A stretch of 64,000 nt of DNA from CAZMRF01 sp964568735 (GCA_964568735.1 CAZMRF010000005.1:53922-117921); one strand, 5' to 3'. Shown: positions 14,361 through 23,775, numbered from the stretch's first letter. The notes: generated by a model from the letters alone, not told the origin. Made by a program: numbers and translations.

Positions 14361-15382
14361 AGGGTTGCTGCCGCAGCTCGTAGCTGTTCGCGGTATGCGG
14401 TTACGTACTCCACGATTTGCTCCAAGTCAGCGATCCGTTCGATCGGGCCAATGCCTGCTTCGTGCAGCCTTAGCCCCTCAGCAAGGTATGATGCGACACG
14501 ATGACGGTGCAAAAGTTCCTCGTGCTCAAGCTGGAACCGACGCAGTTCGAACTCGATGGTTTCTTGAGCCTCGTGGTCGGCGGCATCGGCGTCCGCAGGA
14601 GATGGAAGGCAGAATGGCATGATCGTGCCAACCCTCGGGCGCGCGGCGGGCTGCTGTGAGAACCATGTGCCGTGGAAGGTGTCCACGTGACCCTTCAGGG
14701 ACTTCCTTGGCCAATCGGCGCCTGACGCAGCCTGACCGAGGAAATACCCCATCGGGGGTCTCACGTCGTTGGTGTGCCTCCAGGCTACAACGTCGATCTC
14801 GTCGTCCTTCACCTGCCTCGGCGCACCTAGCGGAATCACTGCGTGCACTTGCCCGTCGCCAAAGTGCGCATACACCTCTCTCAGCTTCTCGAGGAATGTT
14901 GTCGAGTCGGGTCGTGGCCATCCCGTCGAGAATGCGGGGCCCACCGCAAACCCGGCGCTCGCGACGGTCGCGCAGACCTGGAAAAGACTCCTTGCGCGAT
15001 CAAGGTCCGGCCGAGCGGGTCCAGCTTGCAATAGCCCGCCGGGTGCCCCCGCCGAGACGATCAAACAGAAAAGATAGACGTAGCCTGCGGACTCGATCTG
15101 CTCTGTCAGGGTAAGACAGGTTCCCGAATCGTCGAGCGAGAAGGGGTACGCGACTCCCATCGCGTGGCGACGTTCATCGACTGCTGAGACGACTTGCTGG
15201 AGGCGGCGTTCAGCCAGGATGTTCTCTTCGTCGAGCTCGTCGGGCTCCATGTCTTCACCAATCTCAAGCGTCTGGTTAACTGCACGGATGGGCGCAGAGT
15301 CTCGCTCTGCGACCAGCACTTCTAGCTCCAGCCAATCTGCCAGATCATTCGAACTGCATTCAATCGGCGGACCAACAATCAT
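14357..15382 (-). CDS. Candidate PD-(D/E)xK-type nuclease linked to ParB-like protein and methyltransferase
   Basis: A 341-residue protein. The stretch EIDVVAWRHTNDVRPPMGYF followed by LGQAASGADWPRK (residues 195-227) resembles the core of restriction-endonuclease-fold proteins in which an Asp-containing strand (D197) is followed by a GQxxxGxxW strand; the usual Lys of E/QxK is Ala here (A219), and K227 might substitute. Upstream are a Trp/Glu-rich N terminus and a helix with LREVYAHFGDG. The C-terminal third is coiled coil-like (IEFELRRFQLEHEELLHRHR). The position between ParB-like and methyltransferase genes, overlapping each by four bases, supports a restriction role, but the nuclease call is tentative. 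Confidence 0.5.
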   Translation of the reverse strand: MIVGPPIECSSNDLADWLELEVLVAERDSAPIRAVNQTLEIGEDMEPDELDEENILAERRLQQVVSAVDERRHAMGVAYPFSLDDSGTCLTLTEQIESAGYVYLFCLIVSAGAPGGLLQAGPARPDLDRARSLFQVCATVASAGFAVGPAFSTGWPRPDSTTFLEKLREVYAHFGDGQVHAVIPLGAPRQVKDDEIDVVAWRHTNDVRPPMGYFLGQAASGADWPRKSLKGHVDTFHGTWFSQQPAARPRVGTIMPFCLPSPADADAADHEAQETIEFELRRFQLEHEELLHRHRVASYLAEGLRLHEAGIGPIERIADLEQIVEYVTAYREQLRAAAATL

Positions 15383-16533
15383 GAGACTGAATCCTCGTCT
15401 ACCTCAGCCCTTGCCTCTTTCATCGAGCGGACCAGTCCCTGCCCGATCTTCGCAAGCCGTGCAGCGAATTCAACGAGAGTGGGGTCACCATCGTATGCGT
15501 CGGCAAACTGCTGCGCGTCCTCTGCATGACGGACGGCTTTTATCAGCGATTCCTCGAATTTCTTGATGCGCGTCGTTACTTCAGAGTAGGCCTTCCGCAG
15601 GTCCGGAGTTGTCTCCAGCCGCTTCAGCGCAATAGGATTAACAAGAACTTCTCCAAGTTCCTTGATGTTCGGATTCTGGGACTTGATCAACGGCTCGAGT
15701 TCATCCGTCGCCGATCCGTAGATCCAGACCAAGACTTGCTTGAGGCGAGAGAGGTGCGTGGATGGGACCGGATCCGGCACCGGCTCCGACTGCCGCCATC
15801 TAACGTCGAGTCCGAGATACTCGCGATACTGTGGACGGGTGAGGGCAGTGTAGAGATGCGAAAAGAAGAAGGGGCGCCCCGGGGAACGGTCCTCGAGATC
15901 AAAGAGGCCCTCCTTCTTCGCCTGCTCGAGGACGTAAATCCCGTTAACTAGCCGGAGGATGGTGTCGTGTCTATCGCCCAACCGCTGTGCGATATCGCGG
16001 ATCGTGACTCCAGCGGCCAGTTCTGCGCGATACCAGTCCGCCGCGAATTTCCCCTTCGCGAAGGCGTCCCACTTGTGGGGCCCGTTGATATGCTTGAACC
16101 CTATGAACTGTCGAGCGTCCTCGCGGGAGGCTACCTTCCGGATCGTAGCCCTACTCAGGGTCGCAGCATTCGCCGCGGTCATAGGCGGGAGGGTTACGCC
16201 GAGCTCGGCGGCGAGATCCGGGTTTCTGAGGAGCCTAATCGCAGCAACTCGCCGATTACCCTCGATTACAGTGAACTCACCGTCACCATCCTCATCAACG
16301 ACGAACAGCGGTTCTAGGTCTACATACCCGTTCGCCGCGATCGACTCGACCATCTCACGGAGGTCGGCCGTCTCTAGAAGGTACCGGATCACGTTTTTCG
16401 GACTGCGGCGTCCACCTTCGTAGGCCGCGAAGCGGGGATTCGATGTGTCGAGCTTCAGAGAGAGTGGGTCGACCTTGCTCTGAGGCTCGGACCTAGGCCT
16501 GGCTCGCTTTGTACCTCTCTTCTTGCGTGGCAT
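15379..16533 (-). CDS. ParB/Sulfiredoxin-domain DNA-binding protein
   Basis: From the ATG at 16533 (rather than the upstream one at 16587) the protein has 384 residues and a very basic start (PRKKRGTKRARPR). Residues 21-100 are a ParB-like domain: LKLDTSNPRF, a helix, then FTVIEGNRRVAAIRLL with the conserved E-G-N-R-R at 91-95. A helix-turn-helix candidate follows (VTIRDIAQRLGDRHDTILRL), then an all-helical region. Such domains bind CTP in ParB and act as nucleases in some plasmid and phage proteins. There is no ParA nearby, which argues against a partition role. First gene of the leftward three-gene unit. Confidence 0.75.
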   Translation of the reverse strand: MPRKKRGTKRARPRSEPQSKVDPLSLKLDTSNPRFAAYEGGRRSPKNVIRYLLETADLREMVESIAANGYVDLEPLFVVDEDGDGEFTVIEGNRRVAAIRLLRNPDLAAELGVTLPPMTAANAATLSRATIRKVASREDARQFIGFKHINGPHKWDAFAKGKFAADWYRAELAAGVTIRDIAQRLGDRHDTILRLVNGIYVLEQAKKEGLFDLEDRSPGRPFFFSHLYTALTRPQYREYLGLDVRWRQSEPVPDPVPSTHLSRLKQVLVWIYGSATDELEPLIKSQNPNIKELGEVLVNPIALKRLETTPDLRKAYSEVTTRIKKFEESLIKAVRHAEDAQQFADAYDGDPTLVEFAARLAKIGQGLVRSMKEARAEVDEDSVS

Positions 16534-16756
16534 CCTCTCTCTCCACACCCTGCATGTGGGCTGGGCGATTCTAGCAAGAGCGGACAAGTCTCGCGGAGCA
16601 AAGGGGGCGGACCGTTGGCGGCTTGGAGCAGTTCCCTCGTTCCTGCACGGTGCCCAATCGCGGGGGGCAGGCTAGGACGCGCCCGCTCGGCGGCAGATCA
16701 GGAAGGCAAGTGTATACTCGGACGGTGGACCGCGATCCTGGGAGGCCGTCCTAGTC

Positions 16757-17701
16757 GTGGCCTTGGCCGTTCCTGGCGCTCTGAATCGCCGGCTGGCGGC
16801 GTGGGGGCTGATCCCGCTGCTGACCCTCGCTCCTGGCTGCAGCATCCGCAGGCTCGCCATCGAGAACCTCGGCGACGCGCTCGCGGAGAGCAGCGCCACG
16901 TGGTCCTCGGATGACGACCCTGAAATCGTCCGCGAGGCCCTCCCCTTCGCCCTCAAGCTCGTGGAGAGCCTCCTGGCCGAGAGCCCCAGGCACGCCGGGC
17001 TCCTCGAGGCCGCGGCGAGCGGGTTCACGCAGTATGCCTGGGCCTTCGTCCATGAGGAGGCCGACGAGATCGCGGATCGGGATTACGCCGAGGCGGCACG
17101 CCTCCGCGCGCGCTCTCTCCGGCTCTATCTGCGCGCCCGGGACTACGGCCTGCGGGGCCTGGAGGTGCGCCACGAGGGGCTGACGCAGGCCCTCGTCTCG
17201 GGTGCAGAGCCGCCGGCCGCGGCGCTCGCCGTGACAGGCGAGGAGGATCTCGATCTGCTGTACTGGACGGCATCAGCCTGGGGGCTGGCCCTCTCGGTGT
17301 CGAAGGACGACCCCGAGCGGCTGGGAGAGATCCCCACGATCGAGGCGCTGGTCGCGCGCGCCATGGAGCTGGACCCCGACTGGGCCGCGGGATCGCTGCA
17401 CGAGATCATGATTTCGCTGAAGGGGGGCCGGTCGGTGGCGATGGGAGGATCCGGCGCGGAGGCCCGCGAGCACTTCGACCGGGCCGTCGAGCTGTCGGAG
17501 GGGGGGCGCGCTTCCCCCTACGTCTCCTATGCCGAGAGCGTCTCGGTCCGGAACCAGGATCGCGCCGAGTTCGTTTCGCTCTTGACGAAGGCCCTTTCCG
17601 TGGATCCGGATGCCCGCCCCGAGTGGCGCCTCCTGAACCTCGTGATGCAGCAGCGGGCCAGGTGGCTCCTGGGAAGAGTCGATCTCCTGTTCGTGGAGTG
17701 A
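16757..17701 (+). CDS. TRAP-transporter-associated TPR lipoprotein TatT
   Basis: A 314-residue protein with a lipoprotein signal (LIPLLTLAPGCS, lipobox cysteine followed by Ser). The mature part is all helical with TPR-like repeats, for example ALPFALKLVESLLAESPRHA, YTASAWG-like YWTASAWGLALSVSKDDPER, and HFDRAVELSEGGRASPYVSY plus AESVSVRNQDRAEF, matching the TatT family described from Treponema, a trimeric periplasmic component thought to assist substrate delivery in some TRAP systems. The following two genes encode the binding protein and permease, which supports the call. Start GTG/ATG choice is uncertain by a few codons; a start at 16757 (ctGTGG region read as M) keeps the full signal peptide. 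Confidence 0.8.
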   Translation: MALAVPGALNRRLAAWGLIPLLTLAPGCSIRRLAIENLGDALAESSATWSSDDDPEIVREALPFALKLVESLLAESPRHAGLLEAAASGFTQYAWAFVHEEADEIADRDYAEAARLRARSLRLYLRARDYGLRGLEVRHEGLTQALVSGAEPPAAALAVTGEEDLDLLYWTASAWGLALSVSKDDPERLGEIPTIEALVARAMELDPDWAAGSLHEIMISLKGGRSVAMGGSGAEAREHFDRAVELSEGGRASPYVSYAESVSVRNQDRAEFVSLLTKALSVDPDARPEWRLLNLVMQQRARWLLGRVDLLFVE

Positions 17702-17722
17702 GTCCTGCATGGAGGCCGTGGA

Positions 17723-18796
17723 ATGAAATCGAGACGCCCCTGGGGCCGGGCCCCGGCCTTGCCGCTGGCCCTGCTCGTGACGCTCCTCGCGCCGGCGAGC
17801 GCAGGGGCGCAGGAGCCCGTGCTGGTGAAGATGGGCACAGCGGCCCCCGAGGGATCCTCCTGGCACTCGATCCTCCTGGAGATGGGCGAGGAGTGGCGCA
17901 AGAGCTCCGGAGGGGCCGTCACGCTCCGCATCTACCCCGGGGGGGTCCTGGGCGACGAGCCCGACATGGTCCGGAAGATGCGCGTCGGGCAGATCCAGGC
18001 CGCGGCGCTCACCGCGGTCGGCCTCTCCGACATCGACGAGGCCGTCGCGGCGCTGCAGATCCCCATGATGTTCGACTCCTGGGAGGAGCTCGATCACGTC
18101 AGGGAGAAGCTGCGCCCGGAGCTGGAGCGCCGGCTCGACGAGAAGGGGTTCGTCGTCGTGAACTGGGGCGACGCGGGATGGGTGATGTTCTTCGCGAAGC
18201 AGCCCTTCGCCACCCCTGACGATCTGAGAAGGATGAAGCTCTTCGTGTGGGCCGGCGACAGCAAGGCCGTCGATCTCTGGAAGGCCTCCGGCTTCAACCC
18301 CATCCCCCTCGCGGCGACCGACATCCTCCCCGGGCTGCAGACGGGCCTCATCGAGGCTTTCGACACCACTCCCCTGCTGGCCCTCGCGAGCCAGTGGTTC
18401 GGCCAGGCCCCCTACATGCTCGATCTCCAGTGGGCGCCGTTGATCGGTGCGACCATCGTGGACAAGAGGACCTGGCGGAAGATCCCCAAGGAATCGAGGC
18501 CCGCCATCCTCGCGGCCGCTGAGAGGGCGGGGCTCCGCCTGCGTGGCGAGATCCGGACGGCCAACGACACGGCCATCAAGGTGATGAGCCAGCACGGCTT
18601 GAAGGTACATGCCGCCTCGCCCGACGTGAGGGCGGCCTGGAGGCGGTCGGCCGAGTCGGCCTGGCCGAAGATTCGGGGGACCATCGTTCCGGCTCCGATG
18701 TTCGACGAGGTCCAGCGCCTGCGCGACGCCTACCGGCAAGCGGCGCCGCAGGGGACTTCTGGAGAGGCCCGGAGCTCACCTCCCCCTTCCAGATGA
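17723..18796 (+). CDS. dctP: TRAP transporter periplasmic solute-binding protein, DctP family
   Basis: A 357-residue protein with a signal peptide (LALLVTLLAPASAGAQ). The mature protein follows the DctP pattern: VKMGTAAPEGSSWH, VTLRIYPGGVLGDEPDMVRK with the conserved GG-GDE block, MRVGQIQAAALTAVGLS, and LFVWAGDSKAVDLWKASGFN. It lacks an obvious change at the ligand arginine region, but the substrate (organic acid or other) cannot be assigned. It lies 21 bases after TatT and overlaps the permease start by four bases, so the three genes form one transcription unit. Confidence 0.9.
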   Translation: MKSRRPWGRAPALPLALLVTLLAPASAGAQEPVLVKMGTAAPEGSSWHSILLEMGEEWRKSSGGAVTLRIYPGGVLGDEPDMVRKMRVGQIQAAALTAVGLSDIDEAVAALQIPMMFDSWEELDHVREKLRPELERRLDEKGFVVVNWGDAGWVMFFAKQPFATPDDLRRMKLFVWAGDSKAVDLWKASGFNPIPLAATDILPGLQTGLIEAFDTTPLLALASQWFGQAPYMLDLQWAPLIGATIVDKRTWRKIPKESRPAILAAAERAGLRLRGEIRTANDTAIKVMSQHGLKVHAASPDVRAAWRRSAESAWPKIRGTIVPAPMFDEVQRLRDAYRQAAPQGTSGEARSSPPPSR

Positions 18797-20655
18797 CGCG
18801 GGACCTCCTCGCGGGGACCGGACTCCGGGACTCGCGAGACGTCGTCGTCAGCGGCGCGCTGAGGTTCCTCCACGGGAGCGAAGACCTCCTCGTCACCATC
18901 CCCCTCGCCGCCATGGCCGCCCTCCCCATCGTGGAGGCGCTGCTCCGCGCCGGGTTCGGCATGGGAGTCCCCGGCGCGGGAACGATCGTCCAGCACCTCA
19001 CGCTCGTCGTGGCGATGCTCGGCGCCTCGGTCGCCGCCAGGGAGCGGCGCCTCCTGTCGCTCTCCACCGGCGTCACGCTCCTGCCCCAGCGCTTCCGCGT
19101 GGCGGCCCAGGCCTTCTGCGGAGGCGTGGCCGCCGCCATGTCGTTCCTGCTCGCCCTGGCCGGCTGGCAGCTCGTTGCCATGGAGCGCGAGGGCGGGAAC
19201 ATGCTGGTCTCGGTGGTCCCCGTCTGGGCGGCCCAGGCCGTCCTCCCCATCGCCTTCGCCCTGATCGGGGTGCGCCTTCTCTGGCACGCCGCCGGGACCT
19301 GGACCGGCCGCGGAGTGGCGATGTTGCTGGCCGCCATCATCATCCGCTTCGGCGTGCGGCCTCCGATGGCGCCCGAGGATCTCGTGCTGCCCGCGCTCGT
19401 GACCCTCGCCGCCGCGACCGTGCTGGGCGCTCCCATCTTCACGGTGCTCGGCGGCACGGCTCTCATCCTCTTCTGGGGAGCCGGCGTTCCCATCGCCTCG
19501 ATCCCCGTGGAGACCTACCGGCTCGTCGTCTCGCCCACCCTCCCCACCATCCCGCTCTTCACGCTGGCGGGCTACTTCCTTTCGGAAGGGGGAGCGTCGA
19601 AGAGGCTGGTCCGCGTCTTCCAGGCCCTCGCGGGGTGGATGCGCGGCGGGCCGGCCATCGTCACGGCCCTCGTCTGCGCCTTCTTCACCTCCTTCACGGG
19701 TGCCTCGGGGGTGACGATCCTCGCCCTCGGGGGATTGCTCATGCCCGTGCTGCTCGCCGCGCGCTACAGCGAGCGCACCTCGCTGGGCCTTCTCACGGCG
19801 GCGGGATCGCTGGGGCTCCTCTTCCCTCCGAGCCTCCCGGTGATCCTCTACGGGATCGTCTCTCACACTCCCATCGACGCCATGTTCCTCGGGAGCTTCG
19901 TGCCGGGGCTGATCATGCTGGCGCTCGTCGCCTGGTGGGGAGTGAGGAAGGGGCCTCGTTCGGGATCATCATCGCATCCCTTCGACGCCCGCGAGGCATG
20001 GCGGGCGGTCATGGCGGCGAAGTGGGAGCTCCTGCTGCCCGTCGTGGTGATCGTGGGGCTCTTCGGCGGCTTCGCGACGCTCGTGGAGGCCGCGGCCTTC
20101 ACCGCGGTCTACGCCTTCATCGTGGAGACCTTCGTCTACCGGGATCTCCGCCTCGTGCGCGACGTGCCGGGCGTCATCGCGAAGTGCGGAACGCTCGTGG
20201 GCGGCGTCCTCATCATCCTGGGGGTGGCGCTGGGGCTGACGAACTACATGGTGGACGCCGAGATCCCGGCTCGCGCCCTCTCCTGGGTGCAGTCATCCAT
20301 CCACTCGCCGCTCGTCTTCCTCTTTCTCCTGAACGTGTTCCTGCTCGTCGTCGGCTGCCTGATGGACATCTTCTCCGCCATCATCGTCGTGGTCCCGCTC
20401 ATCACGCCGATGGGCGCGGCCTTCGGGATCCATCCCGTCCACCTCGGGGTGATCTTCCTCGCCAACCTCGAGCTGGGCTACCTGACACCACCGGTGGGGA
20501 TGAACCTCTTCCTTTCCTCCTACCGGTTCGGCAAGCCCCTTCCCGAGGTCTACCGCTCCGTCGTCCCGATGCTCGCCGTGCTCCTTCTCGGCGTCCTCCT
20601 GATCACCTACGTGCCGTGGCTCACGACGCTCCTGCCCCGCCTGGCGGGCCGGTAG
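18793..20655 (+). CDS. dctM: TRAP transporter fused small and large permease (DctQM)
   Basis: A 620-residue inner-membrane protein. The first about 190 residues have four helices and correspond to the small DctQ subunit; the rest, from LPALVTLAAATVLGAPIFTV on, is a full DctM subunit with GYFLSEGGASKRLVRVFQAL, FFTSFTGASGVTILALGGLL and NLELGYLTPPVGMNLFLSSY, typical of the IT-superfamily transport core. Q and M are separate genes in many bacteria; the fusion is common in TatT-type systems. Works with the binding protein encoded upstream, driven by an ion gradient. Confidence 0.9.
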   Translation: MTRDLLAGTGLRDSRDVVVSGALRFLHGSEDLLVTIPLAAMAALPIVEALLRAGFGMGVPGAGTIVQHLTLVVAMLGASVAARERRLLSLSTGVTLLPQRFRVAAQAFCGGVAAAMSFLLALAGWQLVAMEREGGNMLVSVVPVWAAQAVLPIAFALIGVRLLWHAAGTWTGRGVAMLLAAIIIRFGVRPPMAPEDLVLPALVTLAAATVLGAPIFTVLGGTALILFWGAGVPIASIPVETYRLVVSPTLPTIPLFTLAGYFLSEGGASKRLVRVFQALAGWMRGGPAIVTALVCAFFTSFTGASGVTILALGGLLMPVLLAARYSERTSLGLLTAAGSLGLLFPPSLPVILYGIVSHTPIDAMFLGSFVPGLIMLALVAWWGVRKGPRSGSSSHPFDAREAWRAVMAAKWELLLPVVVIVGLFGGFATLVEAAAFTAVYAFIVETFVYRDLRLVRDVPGVIAKCGTLVGGVLIILGVALGLTNYMVDAEIPARALSWVQSSIHSPLVFLFLLNVFLLVVGCLMDIFSAIIVVVPLITPMGAAFGIHPVHLGVIFLANLELGYLTPPVGMNLFLSSYRFGKPLPEVYRSVVPMLAVLLLGVLLITYVPWLTTLLPRLAGR

Positions 20656-20702
20656 CGATCCCGAAGGCCGTACCCCCCGCGGCTCACGGGGATCCAGGAG
20701 CT

Positions 20703-21185
20703 TCAGGCTGCCGGGCGGCGCTTAGTCGCCGGAAGCCAGCGCCCCACCTCGGCGCAGTAGGTCTCGTACTCGCGGCCGAAGACGCGCCGGAGGTGCGGCT
20801 CCTCGTAGAGGAGGATGAACAGGTTGAAGAAGGCGAAGATCGCCACCGCGTAGAGTGCCAGCCTCGCGGATTGGAAGAGCACGGTCCATCCAAGGATGAC
20901 CGTGATCACGCCGACGTACATCGGGTTCCGCGTGAAGGTGTAGAGCCCCCGGGTCACGAGCCTCCTGGGGGCATCGATGGGAGCGGGAGTGCCGCGGCCG
21001 TAGGCGGCGAAGTCCCAGACGCACCACAGGTAGATGGCTCCCCCCACGACGAACAGGGCGGCGGCCAGCACCGTGAGCGGGGGGCCGGCCGGGGCGCGGC
21101 CCCGGGCCAGATACAAGGGCACGTAGATCGCAGCCGTTCCCGGAGCGACCAGGACGAAGAGCAGGTTCTTGATGAACAGCGCCAT
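20703..21185 (-). CDS. Isoprenylcysteine methyltransferase-like (PEMT/ICMT) membrane protein
   Basis: The ATG at 21185 gives 160 residues with four hydrophobic helices; an earlier in-frame start at 21275 would add 30 unlikely residues. The C-terminal block LVTRGLYTFTRNPMYVGVIT, then EEPHLRRVFGREYETYCAEV, is the conserved methyl-donor-binding region of the PEMT/ICMT family (R-NP-Y, E-L-FG-Y--Y). Bacterial members methylate lipids or small molecules, or have unknown targets. It is divergent from the MFS gene, with start regions about 90 bases apart. Confidence 0.85.
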   Translation of the reverse strand: MALFIKNLLFVLVAPGTAAIYVPLYLARGRAPAGPPLTVLAAALFVVGGAIYLWCVWDFAAYGRGTPAPIDAPRRLVTRGLYTFTRNPMYVGVITVILGWTVLFQSARLALYAVAIFAFFNLFILLYEEPHLRRVFGREYETYCAEVGRWLPATKRRPAA

Positions 21186-21273
21186 CACCGGTGCGGCATT
21201 ATGGCCTTCGCTCCGCGAAAGTGCGACGATGCGGGCCCTCCGGCTACGTCCCCCGCCGGGAAGCACCCGCGAC

Positions 21274-22512
21274 ATGCTGCGCCGACTCGCCGACTCCTAC
21301 AGGAAGTCATTCTCCGGACTGCCGGCCGCCGTCTGGCTCCTGGCTTTCGTGGCCTTCGTGAACCGAAGCGGTTCGATGGTCATGACCTTCCTGGTCCTCT
21401 ACCTCACCGAGGAGAAGGGATGGGTCGTGACGGAGGCCGGCGCGATCCTCGGCGTCTACGGAACGGGCGCCATGGCCGGCGCCTACCTCGGAGGGCGCCT
21501 CAGCGATCTCCTGACCGCCCGTCGCGTGATGGAGCTGAGCCTCCTGCTCACGGGAGGGGGCTTCCTGCTCCTGGGAACTCTCGACGACCCCGCGGCGATC
21601 ACGCTCGCGGCGCTCGCGCTTGGCATCGTGGAGCCAGCGCTCCGTCCCGCGAACGCCACCGCGCTGGCCGAGTTTTCCCCGGTTCGCGATCGCGCGAGGG
21701 CCTTCGCGCTGAACAGGCTGGCCGTGAACCTGGGGCTGACTTTCGGCCCCGCCGCGGGGGGATTCCTGGCGCTCATCGACTACCGCTGGCTCTTCGTCGT
21801 CGACGGAGGGACCTGCCTTCTGGCCGCGGCGCTCCTGGGTCTCGCGCTCGCGCGCTTCAAGCCCGCGGCGCATCCGGATTCGCAATCCGGAACCGGATCG
21901 GGCCGCTCTCCCTGGCATGACGGCCCCTACCTGGCCCTCCTCGGGCTCTTCATGCTCCTCGCCGTCGTCGTCTTCCAGACCTTCAGCACCTGGACTCTCT
22001 TCCTTCACGAGCGCCATGGATTCTCGGAGGCGCGGATCGGGCTGCTCTTCAGCATCAACACCCTTCTGATCGTGGCTTTCCAGATGCCGGTCATCCACGC
22101 GGTGGAGAGGTTCGATCCCATCAGGCTGTCGGGCTGGGGATCCCTCATCTTCTGCGCCGGGTTCGCGCTGCTGCCCTTCGGGGGGAGCTACGGCTTCGTG
22201 GCCTTCTCCGTCGTGATCTGGACCATTGGCGAGATGCTCTCTCTCCCGCTGATCGAGGGGGTCGCGGCCGGCCGTGCCTCGCCGGCCGCTCGTGGCCACT
22301 ACATGGGACTGGTCACGCTCTCCTTCGCGGCGGCCTTCATCATCGCCCCGCTGGGCGGGACATGGCTCTACCAGCACGCGGGGCCCGATTCCGTCTGGTA
22401 CGCCTGCGGCGTCGTGGGGGTCGCCATCTGGGCCGGCTTCCGGCTGCTCGGTTCGGTTCCCGGCCGCTTCCGCCTCTCTCCCTCGCAGTCGATCACCGTC
22501 CCGCCCGCCTGA
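21274..22512 (+). CDS. Major facilitator superfamily transporter
   Basis: From the ATG at 21274 the protein has 412 residues and twelve hydrophobic helices. The loop between helices 2 and 3 contains GAYLGGRLSDLLTARRVM, the MFS signature G-x3-D-R/K-x-G-R-R in modified form, and the helix-5 region has NRLAVNLGLTFGPAAGGFLA. The 35 upstream in-frame residues overlap the divergent neighbour and look non-coding. Closest in style to multidrug or sugar efflux MFS proteins (MdtH/YdeE-like), but substrate is unassigned. Confidence 0.85.
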   Translation: MLRRLADSYRKSFSGLPAAVWLLAFVAFVNRSGSMVMTFLVLYLTEEKGWVVTEAGAILGVYGTGAMAGAYLGGRLSDLLTARRVMELSLLLTGGGFLLLGTLDDPAAITLAALALGIVEPALRPANATALAEFSPVRDRARAFALNRLAVNLGLTFGPAAGGFLALIDYRWLFVVDGGTCLLAAALLGLALARFKPAAHPDSQSGTGSGRSPWHDGPYLALLGLFMLLAVVVFQTFSTWTLFLHERHGFSEARIGLLFSINTLLIVAFQMPVIHAVERFDPIRLSGWGSLIFCAGFALLPFGGSYGFVAFSVVIWTIGEMLSLPLIEGVAAGRASPAARGHYMGLVTLSFAAAFIIAPLGGTWLYQHAGPDSVWYACGVVGVAIWAGFRLLGSVPGRFRLSPSQSITVPPA

Positions 22513-22757
22513 TCCCACGGCCCCACGAGGCCATCCCAAATCGGAACCTCGATTGGATGCGCTCAGGCGCGCGATCCGGAGCGCCGATCAGCTATCGGGA
22601 GCGTCGTGCCTCGCGGGGGCTTCGAGTTCGGCGGTATTGTCCCGAGCGCTCCGGATCGAGTGCGCCTGGACGCCACCTCTCCGTTGCCCGCCGGAGAAGA
22701 GAGCCCCATATTCCTTCTTCGTTAATCTCAACTCGATGCCGTACGGCAGGAGGAATC

Positions 22758-23756
22758 ATGTCCTCGAAGAACGCCGCCAGCCTCGCGAAGAACCTCAACG
22801 TCAACACGCTCCAGAAAGGGGGCCCCTTCCCCTCCCCCACGGCCATCGGCATGATGGACGGCTACCCCGTCGCAGCCGCGTGGACGAAGTTCGGCCAGCA
22901 GAACGCCGTCGCGATCCTCCTGCGCTTCAAGACAGGCTCTCTGAAGACGGACGCCGCCTCGGCGGGCGAGCAGATCGCCTCCTCCTCCGAGGTGCTCGCA
23001 GCTCTTTCGAAGCCCAAGCTCTCCACCGCCGAGCGGCGCTCGATCCGCTTCGACGAAGACTCGCTGCGAATCGATCTCCCGTGGTCGTTCCGCGCCGCGT
23101 CGCCCGACACCGTCGCCGCCGTCATCCGTGCCCTCCATGGGATCCTCTCGAAGATCTCCTCGCCGGTCGGAACGGCCTGCGAGTCCTGCAACGGCTCTTC
23201 GGGCGAGCTCTACTGCGTGGACGGAATACCTCGATCCATCTGCCCGGGCTGCCGCGAGCGCGACGGCGCGGAGGGGCGCCGCCAGGCCGAGATCTATGCC
23301 GGGCAGCCGGCGAACCTCCCGATGGGAACACTTGCCGGGATCACCGCCTGCATCACGATGGCGATTCTCTGGGGCGGGGTGGCCTATGCCATCGAGCGGA
23401 TCTTCCTCTACGGCGCGATCCTGATGGGACTCGCCATCGCCTGGTCGGTCAATCGCGGCATGGGAAAGGTGAACCTCTACGGGCGCGTCCTCGCCATCTC
23501 TCTGACGCTGTGCTCCGTGCTCCTCGGCGACTACCTCTTCATCCTGCTCTCCACGGCGCAGGAGTGGGGCGAATCGATCAGCCTCGAGATGGCCCGCCTC
23601 GTGGCGGCCGAATTCCCCGCCCTGGAGTTCGCGGGAGGCTCGACGGGATGGATCAGCCTCATCTTCGGCGCCGCGGGCGCCGGCTACGTGCTGTGGAAGA
23701 ACCGGCCACCGGCCCTCGAGCGCCAGATGATCCCGGTGACTCCGTCCGCCTCCTGA
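22758..23756 (+). CDS. Cys-rich protein with four membrane helices, uncharacterised
   Basis: The ATG at 22758 is seven bases after AGGAGG and gives 332 residues; the upstream in-frame extension is non-coding. Residues 1-130 are soluble and contain a basic N terminus. Next comes a Cys cluster, ACESCNGSSGELYCV then SICPGCRERDG, likely a zinc ribbon. After that there are about four hydrophobic helices (TLAGITACITMAILWGGVAY; VLAISLTLCSVLLGDYLFIL) and a C-terminal one (GWISLIFGAAGAGYVLW). The arrangement resembles bacterial proteins of unknown role with an N-terminal zinc ribbon and a YckD/DUF-type membrane part. Nothing points to a function. The stretch 22513-22757 shows no gene. Confidence 0.7.
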   Translation: MSSKNAASLAKNLNVNTLQKGGPFPSPTAIGMMDGYPVAAAWTKFGQQNAVAILLRFKTGSLKTDAASAGEQIASSSEVLAALSKPKLSTAERRSIRFDEDSLRIDLPWSFRAASPDTVAAVIRALHGILSKISSPVGTACESCNGSSGELYCVDGIPRSICPGCRERDGAEGRRQAEIYAGQPANLPMGTLAGITACITMAILWGGVAYAIERIFLYGAILMGLAIAWSVNRGMGKVNLYGRVLAISLTLCSVLLGDYLFILLSTAQEWGESISLEMARLVAAEFPALEFAGGSTGWISLIFGAAGAGYVLWKNRPPALERQMIPVTPSAS

Positions 23757-23775
23757 TCCTCCTTTCCTGATCGCT

